A stretch of DNA of 64,000 nucleotides from positions 124,001 through 188,000 of the forward strand of contig CAWKNP010000003.1 in assembly GCA_963851105.1 (NCBI GenBank), in the 5' to 3' direction. The first letter of the stretch is position 1. Each line of letters begins with the position of its first letter. The notes under the pieces were generated by a model that had not been told where the DNA came from, did no database searches, and saw only the letters and a list, made by a program, of their open reading frames with translations. The position numbers and the translations under genes were made by a program. Of this stretch, positions 42,862-51,084 are shown in pieces. The DNA is from DATARN01 sp963851105 (lineage in GTDB: Bacteria; Actinomycetota; Acidimicrobiia; Acidimicrobiales; Palsa-688).

Positions 42862-42867
42862 TACCCT
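42862..42867 (+). promoter_or_regulatory. -10 box TACCCT, 7 nt before the TolB-like gene
   Basis: TACCCT, seven bases, then ATG 42875. It marks a new transcript after the hem operon. Confidence 0.5.
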
Positions 42868-42874
42868 CGGATAC

Positions 42875-44176
42875 ATGGGCAAGAAGGTGGCGATGGCGGG
42901 CGCTGTTCTGGGCCTGGTCATCGTCGTGGTCGCGGCGACACTCGGGTCGCGCCAGTCCGCCCCCGGCAAGGTGGCGGTCGTCGCCGGCAACAAGGCGCAG
43001 GTTCGGGCCGGCATCTTGACCTCGGGCACCGGCACCGATGCGACGAGCGACACGACCGCAGCGACCGGTACCAGCCTCCCGCCCGCGACCGGCGATACGA
43101 CCACCACCATTGCGCCGGGGAGGACCGCGACGACGGGGATCACGGCCCCCCGCACCACCGGCCACGGCACCACGGTGCCCGCGGGCGGCGCGACCACGAC
43201 GCCGACCACCCTTTTGGCGGTGAGCCCCACCGGCCGCCTAGCCGTGACGCTGATCGTGCCCAACCATCCCGGTAGCTCGACCGGTCCGGTAGGCATCGCC
43301 ACGATGGCCGCCGACGGCAGCCAACGCCGCGTCCTCGCCACCGGCCGCTACTACGCCCCCCGCTGGACCCCCGACGGCCGCTTCGTGGTCTTTTCCAGCG
43401 ACAGCACCCCCACCGGGATCACACTGGCAGTGGCGGCCGCCGGCGGCGAGGTCACCACGCTGGCCGACGTGGGCGGGGCGATCGTCTCGCCGGACGGGAC
43501 CCGGCTGGCCTACAACCGCGCCGGGACCATGGTGATCCAGCCGATCGCCGAGACCTCGGCGGGCCTCGTCGCCTCGGGCCCCGCCACCAACGTGGCGGTG
43601 CCGGGATCGGTGATGGTGTGGTCACCGAGTGGCAGCACGCTCCTGTACTCGATCGGGATGGGCCCCCAGTCGGGATTGGGCATCGTCAACGCCGACGGCA
43701 CCAACGCCCACGACCTCTTGGCCGGTACCGGCAAGATGATGCTGGGGATGGACCAGCCCGGTTTCTCGGCCGACGGTGCCACCGTCTCGTTCCTCGGCAC
43801 GGACAGCATCGTGTACTTCGTCGCGGCCGACGGCCACAACCTGCGGCCCGCGCTGGCGGACGTGGTGGACGGCGTCTCCACCAAGACCGCATTCAGCACC
43901 GCATGGTCCCCCGGACATCAGAGCCTGGCGCTGTTGCTCGGTCGGGTCATCGTCGTCGTCGACACCGGGAGCCACGTGCTGGCCAGCGCCCATCTGCCAT
44001 TGCAGGGCGTCCCCATCGGCGTCTCCTTCGACGCCAGCGGGAAGTTCCTCTACTACATGGGCATGATCGACCCGGCCCATACGATCGACCTGTACGCCAT
44101 CGCCACCGACGGGAGCGGCAACCGCCCGCTCACGACCGACGGCTCGGTCTCGCAGCCTCCAACCGTGGCGCCCTAG
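42875..44176 (+). CDS. Membrane-anchored TolB-like beta-propeller protein
   Basis: 433 aa with an N-terminal membrane anchor (5-25) and a Thr/Gly-rich linker (50-115). Repeated beta-propeller blades follow, with the patterns ADGSQRRVLATGRYYAPRWT, SPDGTRLAY, NADGTNAHDLL and SADGATVSFLG, typical of TolB/WD40-like PD40 repeats. It is likely exported and tethered outside the membrane. The ligand or partner is unknown. It converges with the MenJ-like gene across a 15-nt gap. Confidence 0.78.
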   Translation: MGKKVAMAGAVLGLVIVVVAATLGSRQSAPGKVAVVAGNKAQVRAGILTSGTGTDATSDTTAATGTSLPPATGDTTTTIAPGRTATTGITAPRTTGHGTTVPAGGATTTPTTLLAVSPTGRLAVTLIVPNHPGSSTGPVGIATMAADGSQRRVLATGRYYAPRWTPDGRFVVFSSDSTPTGITLAVAAAGGEVTTLADVGGAIVSPDGTRLAYNRAGTMVIQPIAETSAGLVASGPATNVAVPGSVMVWSPSGSTLLYSIGMGPQSGLGIVNADGTNAHDLLAGTGKMMLGMDQPGFSADGATVSFLGTDSIVYFVAADGHNLRPALADVVDGVSTKTAFSTAWSPGHQSLALLLGRVIVVVDTGSHVLASAHLPLQGVPIGVSFDASGKFLYYMGMIDPAHTIDLYAIATDGSGNRPLTTDGSVSQPPTVAP

Positions 44177-44191
44177 AAACCTCGAGGGGGC

Positions 44192-45526
44192 TCAGGCGGC
44201 GTCGGGCACGACCCGGGCGATGGCGGCCACCGCCCGGTAGGCGGCCTCGGCGGGGCCCAGCTCGTCTTCGCGCAGCAGGTTGGACATGATCCGCAGCACC
44301 CACTCCATCAGCGTGCGACTGCGCATGCCGGTCGAAACCAGGGCCCGCATGAGCTCCGGCTTGCCGATGATCTTTACGAACGCCCGGGCGGTCTTGTAAT
44401 ACAGGCCGTAGGCCGCCTGGAGCTCGGCGTCGAAGGCCTGCAGGGCCATGCCGTCGCCGGTGTCAAGGGCGGTGTGAATGAAGCCCGCGGCCATGCGCCC
44501 CGTCTCGTAGGCGTAGGCGATGCCCTCGCCGTTGAAAGGGTTGATGGCCCCGCCGGCGTCGCCGATGACGAGGTAGGTGGGCCCGGCGTGGGGCCCGACG
44601 GACAGGGCCATGGGGAGGCGGCCGCCGGTCGGGGGCCCGCAGGAGGTCTCGGGCCGCATGTCCCACGAGTCGGGGGCGTACTCCACGAAGCTCTGCATGA
44701 TGTGGGTGGTGTTGACGGCCTTCCACTGGTTGAACGTGGACAGCAGGCCGATGCCGACGTTGATGCGGCCGTCGCCGACAGGGAAGATCCAGCCGTAGCC
44801 GGGCAGGACGTTGCCCGCCTTGTCGCGGATGTCGAGCCAGCTCTCGATCCACGGCTCGTCGTGGCGGGGCGAGGTGTAGTAGCCGCGGATGGCCATGCCG
44901 AGGGGGTAGGCCCGGTTGCGGCTCGTGCCCAGGCTGCGGCCGAAACGGGAGTTGGCGCCGTCGGCCACGATGACGTACTTGGCCCGCACCGCCACCGTGG
45001 TGGCCTCGGCCCCCGCTCCGGCCGCGGGTACATCCTGCGGGTCGGCGCCCGCGATGGCGGCCGCCCCGTCCTTGCGCCGGACCATGGCGCCGCGGACGAG
45101 GCCCCGGTCGACGATGGGGTCGACGGCTTCCGAGGCCTGCCAGACACTGGCGCCCGCCTTCTCGGCCCGCTGGGCGACCATGTGGTCGAGGTCCTTGCGG
45201 GTGACGACGTACCCGTGGTCGGGATAGTCGTCGTGATGGGGCCACTTCAGCTCGAGCGTCCGCCCGAAGGCGTGGGACCGCAGGCCCTCGAAACGGTGGT
45301 GCTTGACCAACTCGTCGGCCAGCCCGATGTCGTACAACTGCCGCACCGAGCGGGGCGTCAGGCCGTCGCCGCAGGTCTTCTCGCGGGGGTAGCGCTTTTT
45401 TTCCAGCATGAGGACGTCATGACCCGCTTCGGCCAGCCAGTAGGCGCAGGCGGCACCGGACGGGCCGCCCCCGATGACGAGGACCTCGACGCGATGCTCG
45501 GCGTCGGCTGCAGAATTGTCGCTCAC
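44192..45526 (-). CDS. Geranylgeranyl reductase family flavoprotein (MenJ-like)
   Basis: 444 aa. The FAD loop is VLVIGGGPSGAACAYWLAEAGHD (shortest motif GGGPSG). EKTCGDGLTPRSV and the second FAD block GDAGGAINPFNGEGIAYAYE are also present. Relatives saturate isoprenoid double bonds, including mycobacterial MenJ acting on menaquinone. The position beside a cytochrome c and the bc-type operon favours a quinone substrate, but archaeal-type lipid or other isoprenoid reduction cannot be excluded. It overlaps the cytochrome gene by 4 nt. Confidence 0.85.
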   Translation of the reverse strand: MSDNSAADAEHRVEVLVIGGGPSGAACAYWLAEAGHDVLMLEKKRYPREKTCGDGLTPRSVRQLYDIGLADELVKHHRFEGLRSHAFGRTLELKWPHHDDYPDHGYVVTRKDLDHMVAQRAEKAGASVWQASEAVDPIVDRGLVRGAMVRRKDGAAAIAGADPQDVPAAGAGAEATTVAVRAKYVIVADGANSRFGRSLGTSRNRAYPLGMAIRGYYTSPRHDEPWIESWLDIRDKAGNVLPGYGWIFPVGDGRINVGIGLLSTFNQWKAVNTTHIMQSFVEYAPDSWDMRPETSCGPPTGGRLPMALSVGPHAGPTYLVIGDAGGAINPFNGEGIAYAYETGRMAAGFIHTALDTGDGMALQAFDAELQAAYGLYYKTARAFVKIIGKPELMRALVSTGMRSRTLMEWVLRIMSNLLREDELGPAEAAYRAVAAIARVVPDAA

Positions 45527-46167
45527 AACTTCGTACGTTCGTAGGTGACGACGTCTTGGATTTGCGTAGCGCTCAGCGACGACGCGAATCCCGGCATGTC
45601 GTTCTTGGCCGCCACGTGCTGGCCGCCGTCACGGTTGGGGTCGCCGTAGGGGAAGTTCTTGGCCAGGCCGGTCGAACCGTTCTTCACCCAATCGATCTGG
45701 GCCGCCACCGTCGGGAACGTCTTGACCGACTGCCCGCCGTGCAGGGCGGGCCCGACGCCGCCTTCGCCGTTGCTGCCGTGGCAGGTCGAGCAACTGGACT
45801 TGTACACCTGGGTGCCGATGGTGATGGGGTCGGTGACCGCCGCTTTCTTGTGGTTGCTGAACGCCGCGGGGAAGAAGAACGCCCACAACGGAATGGCGAC
45901 CAGCACCGGCATGACCCAGATGGGGACCCGAAGCTTGTGGGGCCCCGTGGGCGGGATCACGATGACCGGCGCCACGACCTCGACCGGCTCCTCGACCCGG
46001 GCCGGCGCTTTGGCGGCGGCGGCCGCCCGGGCCGGCGCCGCACCTTCGGACTTGGCGGGGAGGGCCGCGCCGGCGGTCTCCTCGCCCCCCTCCCCGTCTC
46101 CGCCCATGCCAAGGGCGGCGCGCCGCTCCCGTGAGCGACGGAGGAGATGTTCGGGGATTTCGGTCAA
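45523..46167 (-). CDS. Membrane-anchored monoheme cytochrome c
   Basis: 214 aa from TTG 46167 with a strong GGAGGGT just upstream. The N-terminus carries IPEHLLRRSRERRAALG (4-20), a motif shared with the cytochrome b C-terminal subunit. An Ala/Glu linker, one membrane span (about 80-102) and a cytochrome c domain with CSTCH (126-130) follow; NDMPGF holds a likely axial Met. It probably shuttles or relays electrons around the bc-type complex whose operon diverges from it. Confidence 0.88.
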   Translation of the reverse strand: MTEIPEHLLRRSRERRAALGMGGDGEGGEETAGAALPAKSEGAAPARAAAAAKAPARVEEPVEVVAPVIVIPPTGPHKLRVPIWVMPVLVAIPLWAFFFPAAFSNHKKAAVTDPITIGTQVYKSSCSTCHGSNGEGGVGPALHGGQSVKTFPTVAAQIDWVKNGSTGLAKNFPYGDPNRDGGQHVAAKNDMPGFASSLSATQIQDVVTYERTKL

Positions 46168-46328
46168 CGCCTACCCTCCGTGAAAACCGCGGCCAACTGG
46201 ACCTTCTCGCACTGTAGGCGGGTGCTGGCGGAATCGACCAAGCGGGGGCCGATGTGCTCGAACAAGACGTGAGGTGGTAGAACCGAATCTGTGACCGGCA
46301 GGCTGGTGGGAAGACCCTGCGAGTAGCA

Positions 46329-46344
46329 TGTGACTACCTTCACG
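46329..46344 (+). promoter_or_regulatory. Palindromic operator TGTGA-N6-TCACG upstream of the bc-type operon
   Basis: TGTGACTACCTTCACG fits a Crp/GlxR-type site (TGTGA-N6-TCACA, last base differing) and partly a Rex site. It abuts TAGCAT (46324-46329), a possible -10 box. It lies in the 242-nt gap between the divergent cytochrome c gene and the operon starting at 46410. Confidence 0.5.
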
Positions 46345-46409
46345 AAGTACCTAAGTGCCCCCACAACCACCTCAGCATGCCGCTGTAACGGCCAGGAGAC
46401 CCCTCCGCG

Positions 46410-46910
46410 GTGACCGCTTTCCTCTTTTCGATCGTGGTGACAGTCGTTCTGACCGGCGCGGTCATTTGGGAAGGCAAGCGCCGCCCGCCGGGCAGCAAAC
46501 TGACGTGGGGTGAGGCATTCCTGGCCGCCCTGTTCGTCTTCGGTCTCCTGCTCATGATCTACGGGGTCGTCCCCGACCGGTGGCTGCGCTACGCCGACAG
46601 CGAGCTCAAGTGGCGGACCGACAAGATCGGCATCCCCATGGGCCCTATGGGCCACTTCCTCCACGACAGCCTCGGCATCGGCAACAGCCACAATGTGATC
46701 GCCCCCAACGGCATCAAGTTCTTCGGCCGGGGAAAGATCCTCATCAGTGCCCACATCATCGAGGACCTCCTCGCCACGGTGATCTACGGCGTCGGCCTCG
46801 TCGGACACGTGATCATGATCATGTGGTGGTCGGCGCGGGGCAAGAAGCCCAAGCAGACCGCGCTCGAGAAGACTTCCGCCTATGGCCGGCCCCTAGTGCG
46901 ATCGACATGA
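46410..46910 (+). CDS. Unknown membrane protein, first gene of the b6/bc-type operon
   Basis: 166 aa from GTG 46410, with GGAGA about 11 nt upstream. There are three hydrophobic segments (2-20, 38-55, 122-142). A conserved-looking loop between spans 2 and 3 contains DRWLRYADSELKWRTDKIGI and NVIAPNGIKFFG, without Cys or heme motifs. I recognise no family. Being first in the complex's operon argues for a structural or assembly subunit. Confidence 0.6.
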   Translation: MTAFLFSIVVTVVLTGAVIWEGKRRPPGSKLTWGEAFLAALFVFGLLLMIYGVVPDRWLRYADSELKWRTDKIGIPMGPMGHFLHDSLGIGNSHNVIAPNGIKFFGRGKILISAHIIEDLLATVIYGVGLVGHVIMIMWWSARGKKPKQTALEKTSAYGRPLVRST

Positions 46911-46944
46911 AAGTTCTCCTGAAGCTCCTGAAGGGAGTGAGCTG

Positions 46945-47358
46945 ATGGCCCGCACCGATGCCAATCCGCCCATGCCGAGTTTCCCGGGCGATTACGTCCT
47001 CCAAGAAATCGAGACCGCCGACCTGTCGAAGGCCGTCAAGCCCAAGCAGTTCCTCCACATCGACCAGTCCGAGTGCATCATGTGCGAAGGCTGTGTCGAC
47101 ATCTGCCCGTGGAAGTGCATCCACATGCTTTCCCACGACACGATTGTGGACTCGATCGACACCGACATCCCGGGGGCCGATCCGAGCGACCATGTCGTGT
47201 TCATCGTCGACGAGGACGTGTGCACCCGCTGCGGGCTCTGCGTCGACCGCTGCCCGACCGGGGTCATCATCATGGGCCGAGCCGGTCTGGCCGCCCGTGA
47301 CGGCGATCCCCACCAGCGCGACAACAAGCACGGCTACTCCTACGGCATGCGGTTCTAG
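46945..47358 (+). CDS. Ferredoxin with two [4Fe-4S] clusters
   Basis: 137 aa. Two complete cluster motifs are visible, CIMCEGCVDICP and CTRCGLCVDRCP, separated by a 38-residue insertion (the usual spacing is shorter). There is no membrane anchor. AAGGGAG precedes the ATG. It lies between an unknown membrane protein and cytochrome b, so it may be an electron donor or a peripheral subunit of the quinone-oxidising or -reducing complex (inference). Confidence 0.9.
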   Translation: MARTDANPPMPSFPGDYVLQEIETADLSKAVKPKQFLHIDQSECIMCEGCVDICPWKCIHMLSHDTIVDSIDTDIPGADPSDHVVFIVDEDVCTRCGLCVDRCPTGVIIMGRAGLAARDGDPHQRDNKHGYSYGMRF

Positions 47359-47370
47359 GGAGCGACGAAC

Positions 47371-48189
47371 GTGGCCCGACTATTCGGACTCGGTGGAAGA
47401 GGTGCCTCGGCGGACGGGGCCGCCAAGGAGCGCAAGACACCGGGCGAGCGCATGTCCGAGGCCGTGAGCAAGTTCCAGGGATCGCAGTTCGCAACCTCGA
47501 TCTTCCGGCCCGGCTCGATCTTCCGCAAGGGCTACACCGACAGCCCTCGTAACCGCTCCTACGTAATCATGAACAGCGTGCTGTACCACCTTCACCCCGT
47601 GAAGGTGAAGCGCCACGCCGTCAAGGTCAGCTACACCCTGTGCCTCGGTGGACTGTCGTTCTTCCTGTTCATCATCCTGACGGTCACCGGCATCTTCTTG
47701 ATGTTTTTCTACCGTCCCGCTGCCGCCAACGCCTGGGGGGACATCAAGGGTCTGCAGACGGCGGTCACCTTCGGCCTACTGGTGCGCAACATGCACCGGT
47801 GGGCCGCCCACTTGATGGTGCTGTCGGTCTTCCTGCACATGGCCCGGGTCTTCTACCACGGGGCTTACAAGCCGCCGCGGGAATTCAACTGGGTCATCGG
47901 CGTCATCCTGCTGCTCCTCACCCTGCTCCTTTCTTTCACCGGCTACCTGCTTCCCTGGGACCAGCTGGCCCTGTGGGCGGTCACGGTGGGAACGAACATG
48001 ATGGGCTACACGCCCGTCTTCGGCAGCCAGGTGCAGTTCGTGCTGATCGGTGGCTCGACCATCAGCAGCGCCACCTTGCTGCGATGGTATGTACTCCACG
48101 TGTTGATGTTCCCGTTCGTGATCGTCATCTTCATGGCCGTCCACTTCTGGCGTGTCCGCAAGGACGGCGGCATCTCCGGGCCCCTTTAG
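47371..48189 (+). CDS. Cytochrome b, N-terminal (b6-type) subunit
   Basis: 272 aa from GTG 47371. Four helices carry both heme b pairs. Helix B has His at spacing 14 (NMHRW to FLHMAR) and helix D has His at spacing 15 (VLHVL to AVHFW). The spacing of 15 and the RKDGGISGP end are b6-type, unlike the single-chain QcrB of most actinobacteria. LLSFTGYLLPWDQLALWAVT is the Qo-side block. The 60-residue N-terminal extension is hydrophilic. Confidence 0.93.
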   Translation: MARLFGLGGRGASADGAAKERKTPGERMSEAVSKFQGSQFATSIFRPGSIFRKGYTDSPRNRSYVIMNSVLYHLHPVKVKRHAVKVSYTLCLGGLSFFLFIILTVTGIFLMFFYRPAAANAWGDIKGLQTAVTFGLLVRNMHRWAAHLMVLSVFLHMARVFYHGAYKPPREFNWVIGVILLLLTLLLSFTGYLLPWDQLALWAVTVGTNMMGYTPVFGSQVQFVLIGGSTISSATLLRWYVLHVLMFPFVIVIFMAVHFWRVRKDGGISGPL

Positions 48190-48202
48190 GCGGAGGCGAC
48201 CT

Positions 48203-49078
48203 ATGGCTGAAGTCCCCGAACACCTCCTGAAGCGAGCCGCCGAGCGCAAGGCTGCCCTCGAGGCCCAAAAGGCAGCGGCGCCGGCTCCTCCGGCTGCTCC
48301 GGCTGCCTCGTCTGGCGATGACGATGTCGCGGCGTCGAACGCCGCCGCCGAGCAGTCGGGAAAAATACCGGCGCATCTCCTGGCCCGTTCCGCCGAGGCG
48401 AAAGCGAAGGCGGCTGCCGCGGGCGGGGGCGGCAGTGCCGGCGGATCGGGCGGCGGCGGGGCCACGGGCGGGGGAACCGCCACCGCGACGGCCTCTCCCG
48501 CAGCCACCGGTGCCGCCGCGGCCGCGGCCCGGACCGGTGCTGCCCCGTCAGGCGGGACCGGCCTCGTCGGCCCCGCCGGGCACACCCAGCGCCTGCTGAC
48601 CGTCGTAAAAGCGGGGTCCATCCAAGACGTGAAGGCCACGCCCACCGACAAGGTCAACGTGTGGCCCCACCTGCTGGTGGTGGAGTTCGTGGCATCACTG
48701 GCGATGACCGCGTTCCTGCTGGTGTTCTCGACGTTCGTCAACGCCCCGCTCCTCGGCCAGGCCAACTTCAACCTGACCCCCAACCCGTCCAAGGCGCCGT
48801 GGTACTTCCTCGGCCTGCAGGAACTGCTGACCATGTTCCACCCCATGGTCGCGGGCGTCATGGTCCCCGGCATGGGCCTGTTCGGCCTCGGCATGGCCGG
48901 CTACGTCGACAAGAACCCCAGCCACAAGCCCGAGGACCGCAAGTTCGCCATCGCCCTGTTCACCTTCTTCATGATGTTCTGGGCGATCCTCGTGATCATC
49001 GGCTCGATCTTCCGCGGCGAGGGTCAGAACTTCATCCTTCCGTGGCGCCAGGGCGTCCACGAGATCTTCGACCTGTAG
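48203..49078 (+). CDS. Cytochrome b C-terminal subunit (subunit IV-like) with linker extension
   Basis: 292 aa from ATG 48203 (GGAGG upstream). The last 140 residues are the subunit IV/C-terminal cytochrome b domain with three helices and NPSKAPWYFLGLQELL, which holds a PEWY-equivalent as APWY. The first 130 residues are low-complexity Ala/Gly and carry two copies of the P-x-HLL motif: VPEHLLKRAAERKAALE (4-20) and IPAHLLARSAEAKAKAA (55-71). It forms the quinol site with the preceding gene. Confidence 0.9.
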   Translation: MAEVPEHLLKRAAERKAALEAQKAAAPAPPAAPAASSGDDDVAASNAAAEQSGKIPAHLLARSAEAKAKAAAAGGGGSAGGSGGGGATGGGTATATASPAATGAAAAAARTGAAPSGGTGLVGPAGHTQRLLTVVKAGSIQDVKATPTDKVNVWPHLLVVEFVASLAMTAFLLVFSTFVNAPLLGQANFNLTPNPSKAPWYFLGLQELLTMFHPMVAGVMVPGMGLFGLGMAGYVDKNPSHKPEDRKFAIALFTFFMMFWAILVIIGSIFRGEGQNFILPWRQGVHEIFDL

Positions 49079-49097
49079 GGAGCTGAACAGCCGGGCC

Positions 49098-49949
49098 ATG
49101 ATCATCGTCCTTGCCGTAGGAATCATCGTCGTACTGGCCATCGTGCTGCTGGCTACGACGAGCGCGCGCCGTGACCGACAAGCCGCCGTCGGGGTGCTGT
49201 CACGTGAGACACGGCAGCGGGACAAGAGCACCACCGGGCTCGAGACCGTGGCGCCCGCCGGCGTGGCGCCGGTGTCGGGCAAGGAAGTCGAGCAGGCCGC
49301 GCTGGCGGAGCGCACCGGGGGGCCCGTAGCCGTGCGGGCCCGCGCCGCGCCACCCTCAGTCACCGGCCCCGTCGACCCCGAGACGTACGGCCAGACCCGG
49401 CGACAGTTCCTCAACCGGGGGATCGTGGGGCTCATGGTGGTCAGCATCACCGGGTTCAGCGCCACCCTCATCGCCTTCCTATGGCCGTCGATCTCGGCAG
49501 GCTTCGGGGCCAAGATCAACGCCGGCACCGTCAGCGACATCGAAAAGACGCTGGGAACGAAGCAACCGTTCTATAACCCGGTCGGCCGGTTCTACATCAA
49601 CCCCTTCCCGACCGACGCCGGCTCGATCGCCAAGGCCAAGAAGGTGTACTCGCCGGCGCTGCTGCTCGGCATGCAGGCCGGCTATGTCGCGCTCTACCAA
49701 CGGTGCGTCCACCTCGGATGCCGGGTGCCGTGGTGCGTAAGTTCGCAGTGGTTCGAATGCCCGTGCCACGGGTCCAAGTACAACCGGGTCGGTGAGAAGA
49801 AGGGTGGACCGGCGCCGCGGGGCTTGGATCGCTTTGCCCTGTCGGTCTCCGGTGGCTCGATCAGCGTCGACACCGGCAAGATCTATGTCGGGCCGCCCAT
49901 CGGTACCAACTCCACAGGGCAGGGCCAGGATGGGCCGCACTGCGCGTGA
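49098..49949 (+). CDS. Rieske iron-sulfur protein
   Basis: 283 aa. It has an N-terminal membrane span (2-20), a Tat-like TRRQFL (100-105) before a second span, and a Rieske domain with C203-x-H205 and C221-x2-H224 as [2Fe-2S] ligands plus C208/C223 for the disulfide. It transfers electrons from quinol to cytochrome c. The two-span topology with an internal Tat motif resembles actinobacterial QcrA. It starts 19 nt after the subunit IV-like gene. Confidence 0.94.
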   Translation: MIIVLAVGIIVVLAIVLLATTSARRDRQAAVGVLSRETRQRDKSTTGLETVAPAGVAPVSGKEVEQAALAERTGGPVAVRARAAPPSVTGPVDPETYGQTRRQFLNRGIVGLMVVSITGFSATLIAFLWPSISAGFGAKINAGTVSDIEKTLGTKQPFYNPVGRFYINPFPTDAGSIAKAKKVYSPALLLGMQAGYVALYQRCVHLGCRVPWCVSSQWFECPCHGSKYNRVGEKKGGPAPRGLDRFALSVSGGSISVDTGKIYVGPPIGTNSTGQGQDGPHCA

Positions 49950-49958
49950 GCACGACCC

Positions 49959-49985
49959 ATCGATTTGCGCCGGATCGATTTGCGC
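49959..49985. repeat. Direct repeat of 12 bp between the Rieske and diheme cytochrome genes
   Basis: ATCGATTTGCGC occurs at 49959-49970 and 49974-49985. It lies in the 97-nt gap after the Rieske gene; no promoter or hairpin role is evident. Confidence 0.6.
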
Positions 49986-50046
49986 TCCAACCCGCCCGCA
50001 AGGGCAGGATGCTGGCTGCCATGGTTAACCCGCCGGAGCGCCGCCC

Positions 50047-51084
50047 ATGATCCTGGGAGCCTCGACCGCCCAGAAGCTGGGAACAGTCTTCGCCATCGCG
50101 CTGGTCATCGGCTGGCTGCTTTTCGTCTTGGCCCACCTCAAGCGTGGCGCCATCCGGCCCGGCGACGAGATCCAGAACGCGCCCAACCGCAAGCCGTACT
50201 ACGACGACGACGTCCTCGAGGGAATGAAGCTCGAGCGGGCATTGACCATGGCTCTCGTCCTGCTCGTCATCATCGGCGTGGGACTGCCGCTTTACTGGCT
50301 CAATGAACCTCGGCGGGAGCGGGGCGCCACCAAGCTCTTCGCCAACACCGCGGTCGAAGTGGGATTCGCGCTTTTCCAGCCCGCTGACTCCCCGCTACCG
50401 GCCAACCCGAAGCTGAACGAACTGCACTTCGGCTGCGCCGGCTGTCACGGCAACGTCGGCCAGGGCGGGGCCACCAACTACACCATCACCACCCCGCTGG
50501 GCACGACGCAGTCCGTGAGCTGGCAGGTTCCCGCCCTCAACTCGGTCCTGTTGCGCTTCACGCCGGACACCGTCCGTACCATCATCGTCTACGGGCGGTC
50601 CAACACGCCGATGCCCGCGTGGGGCCTGGCGGGCGGCGGGCCCATGAACGACTCCCAGATCGATTCGTTGGTCGCCTACCTGCAGAGCATCCAGATCACG
50701 CCGGCGGCCGCCATGAAGGACGCGTCGCAGTACGGCAACAACGCCTCCGCCATCTTCAACGCCTACTGCGCCCGCTGCCACACAAAGGGCTACTCCTACG
50801 GCGCCCCCGACCTCGCCGGGGGCGGGGCCTACGCCCCCAACATCACCAATGGCGACGAGTTACGCCAGTTCCCCAACATTTCCGACCAGATCGACTACGT
50901 GACCAACGGTGCCTCCTACGGCAAGGCCTACGGCACGCGCGGCGTCGGCAGCATGGCCGCCGACCCCCGGCTGGACATCGAAACGCCGGGCGCGGCCCAA
51001 CAAGGTGGCGGCATGCCCAAGTTCGACAAGACGCTGACCGCAGATCAGATTCAAGCGGTCGTCGACTATGAGAGGGGACTGTAG
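50047..51084 (+). CDS. Membrane-bound diheme cytochrome c
   Basis: 345 aa with two N-terminal spans (12-30 and 66-84) and two cytochrome c domains with CAGCH (130-134) and CARCH (241-245). Candidate axial methionines are in NTPMPAWG and GGGMPKFD. It takes the place of QcrC (diheme c1) in the actinobacterial supercomplex, but the topology differs: QcrC has one C-terminal anchor. It is likely the electron acceptor of the Rieske protein and donor to the CtaC heme. Confidence 0.92.
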   Translation: MILGASTAQKLGTVFAIALVIGWLLFVLAHLKRGAIRPGDEIQNAPNRKPYYDDDVLEGMKLERALTMALVLLVIIGVGLPLYWLNEPRRERGATKLFANTAVEVGFALFQPADSPLPANPKLNELHFGCAGCHGNVGQGGATNYTITTPLGTTQSVSWQVPALNSVLLRFTPDTVRTIIVYGRSNTPMPAWGLAGGGPMNDSQIDSLVAYLQSIQITPAAAMKDASQYGNNASAIFNAYCARCHTKGYSYGAPDLAGGGAYAPNITNGDELRQFPNISDQIDYVTNGASYGKAYGTRGVGSMAADPRLDIETPGAAQQGGGMPKFDKTLTADQIQAVVDYERGL

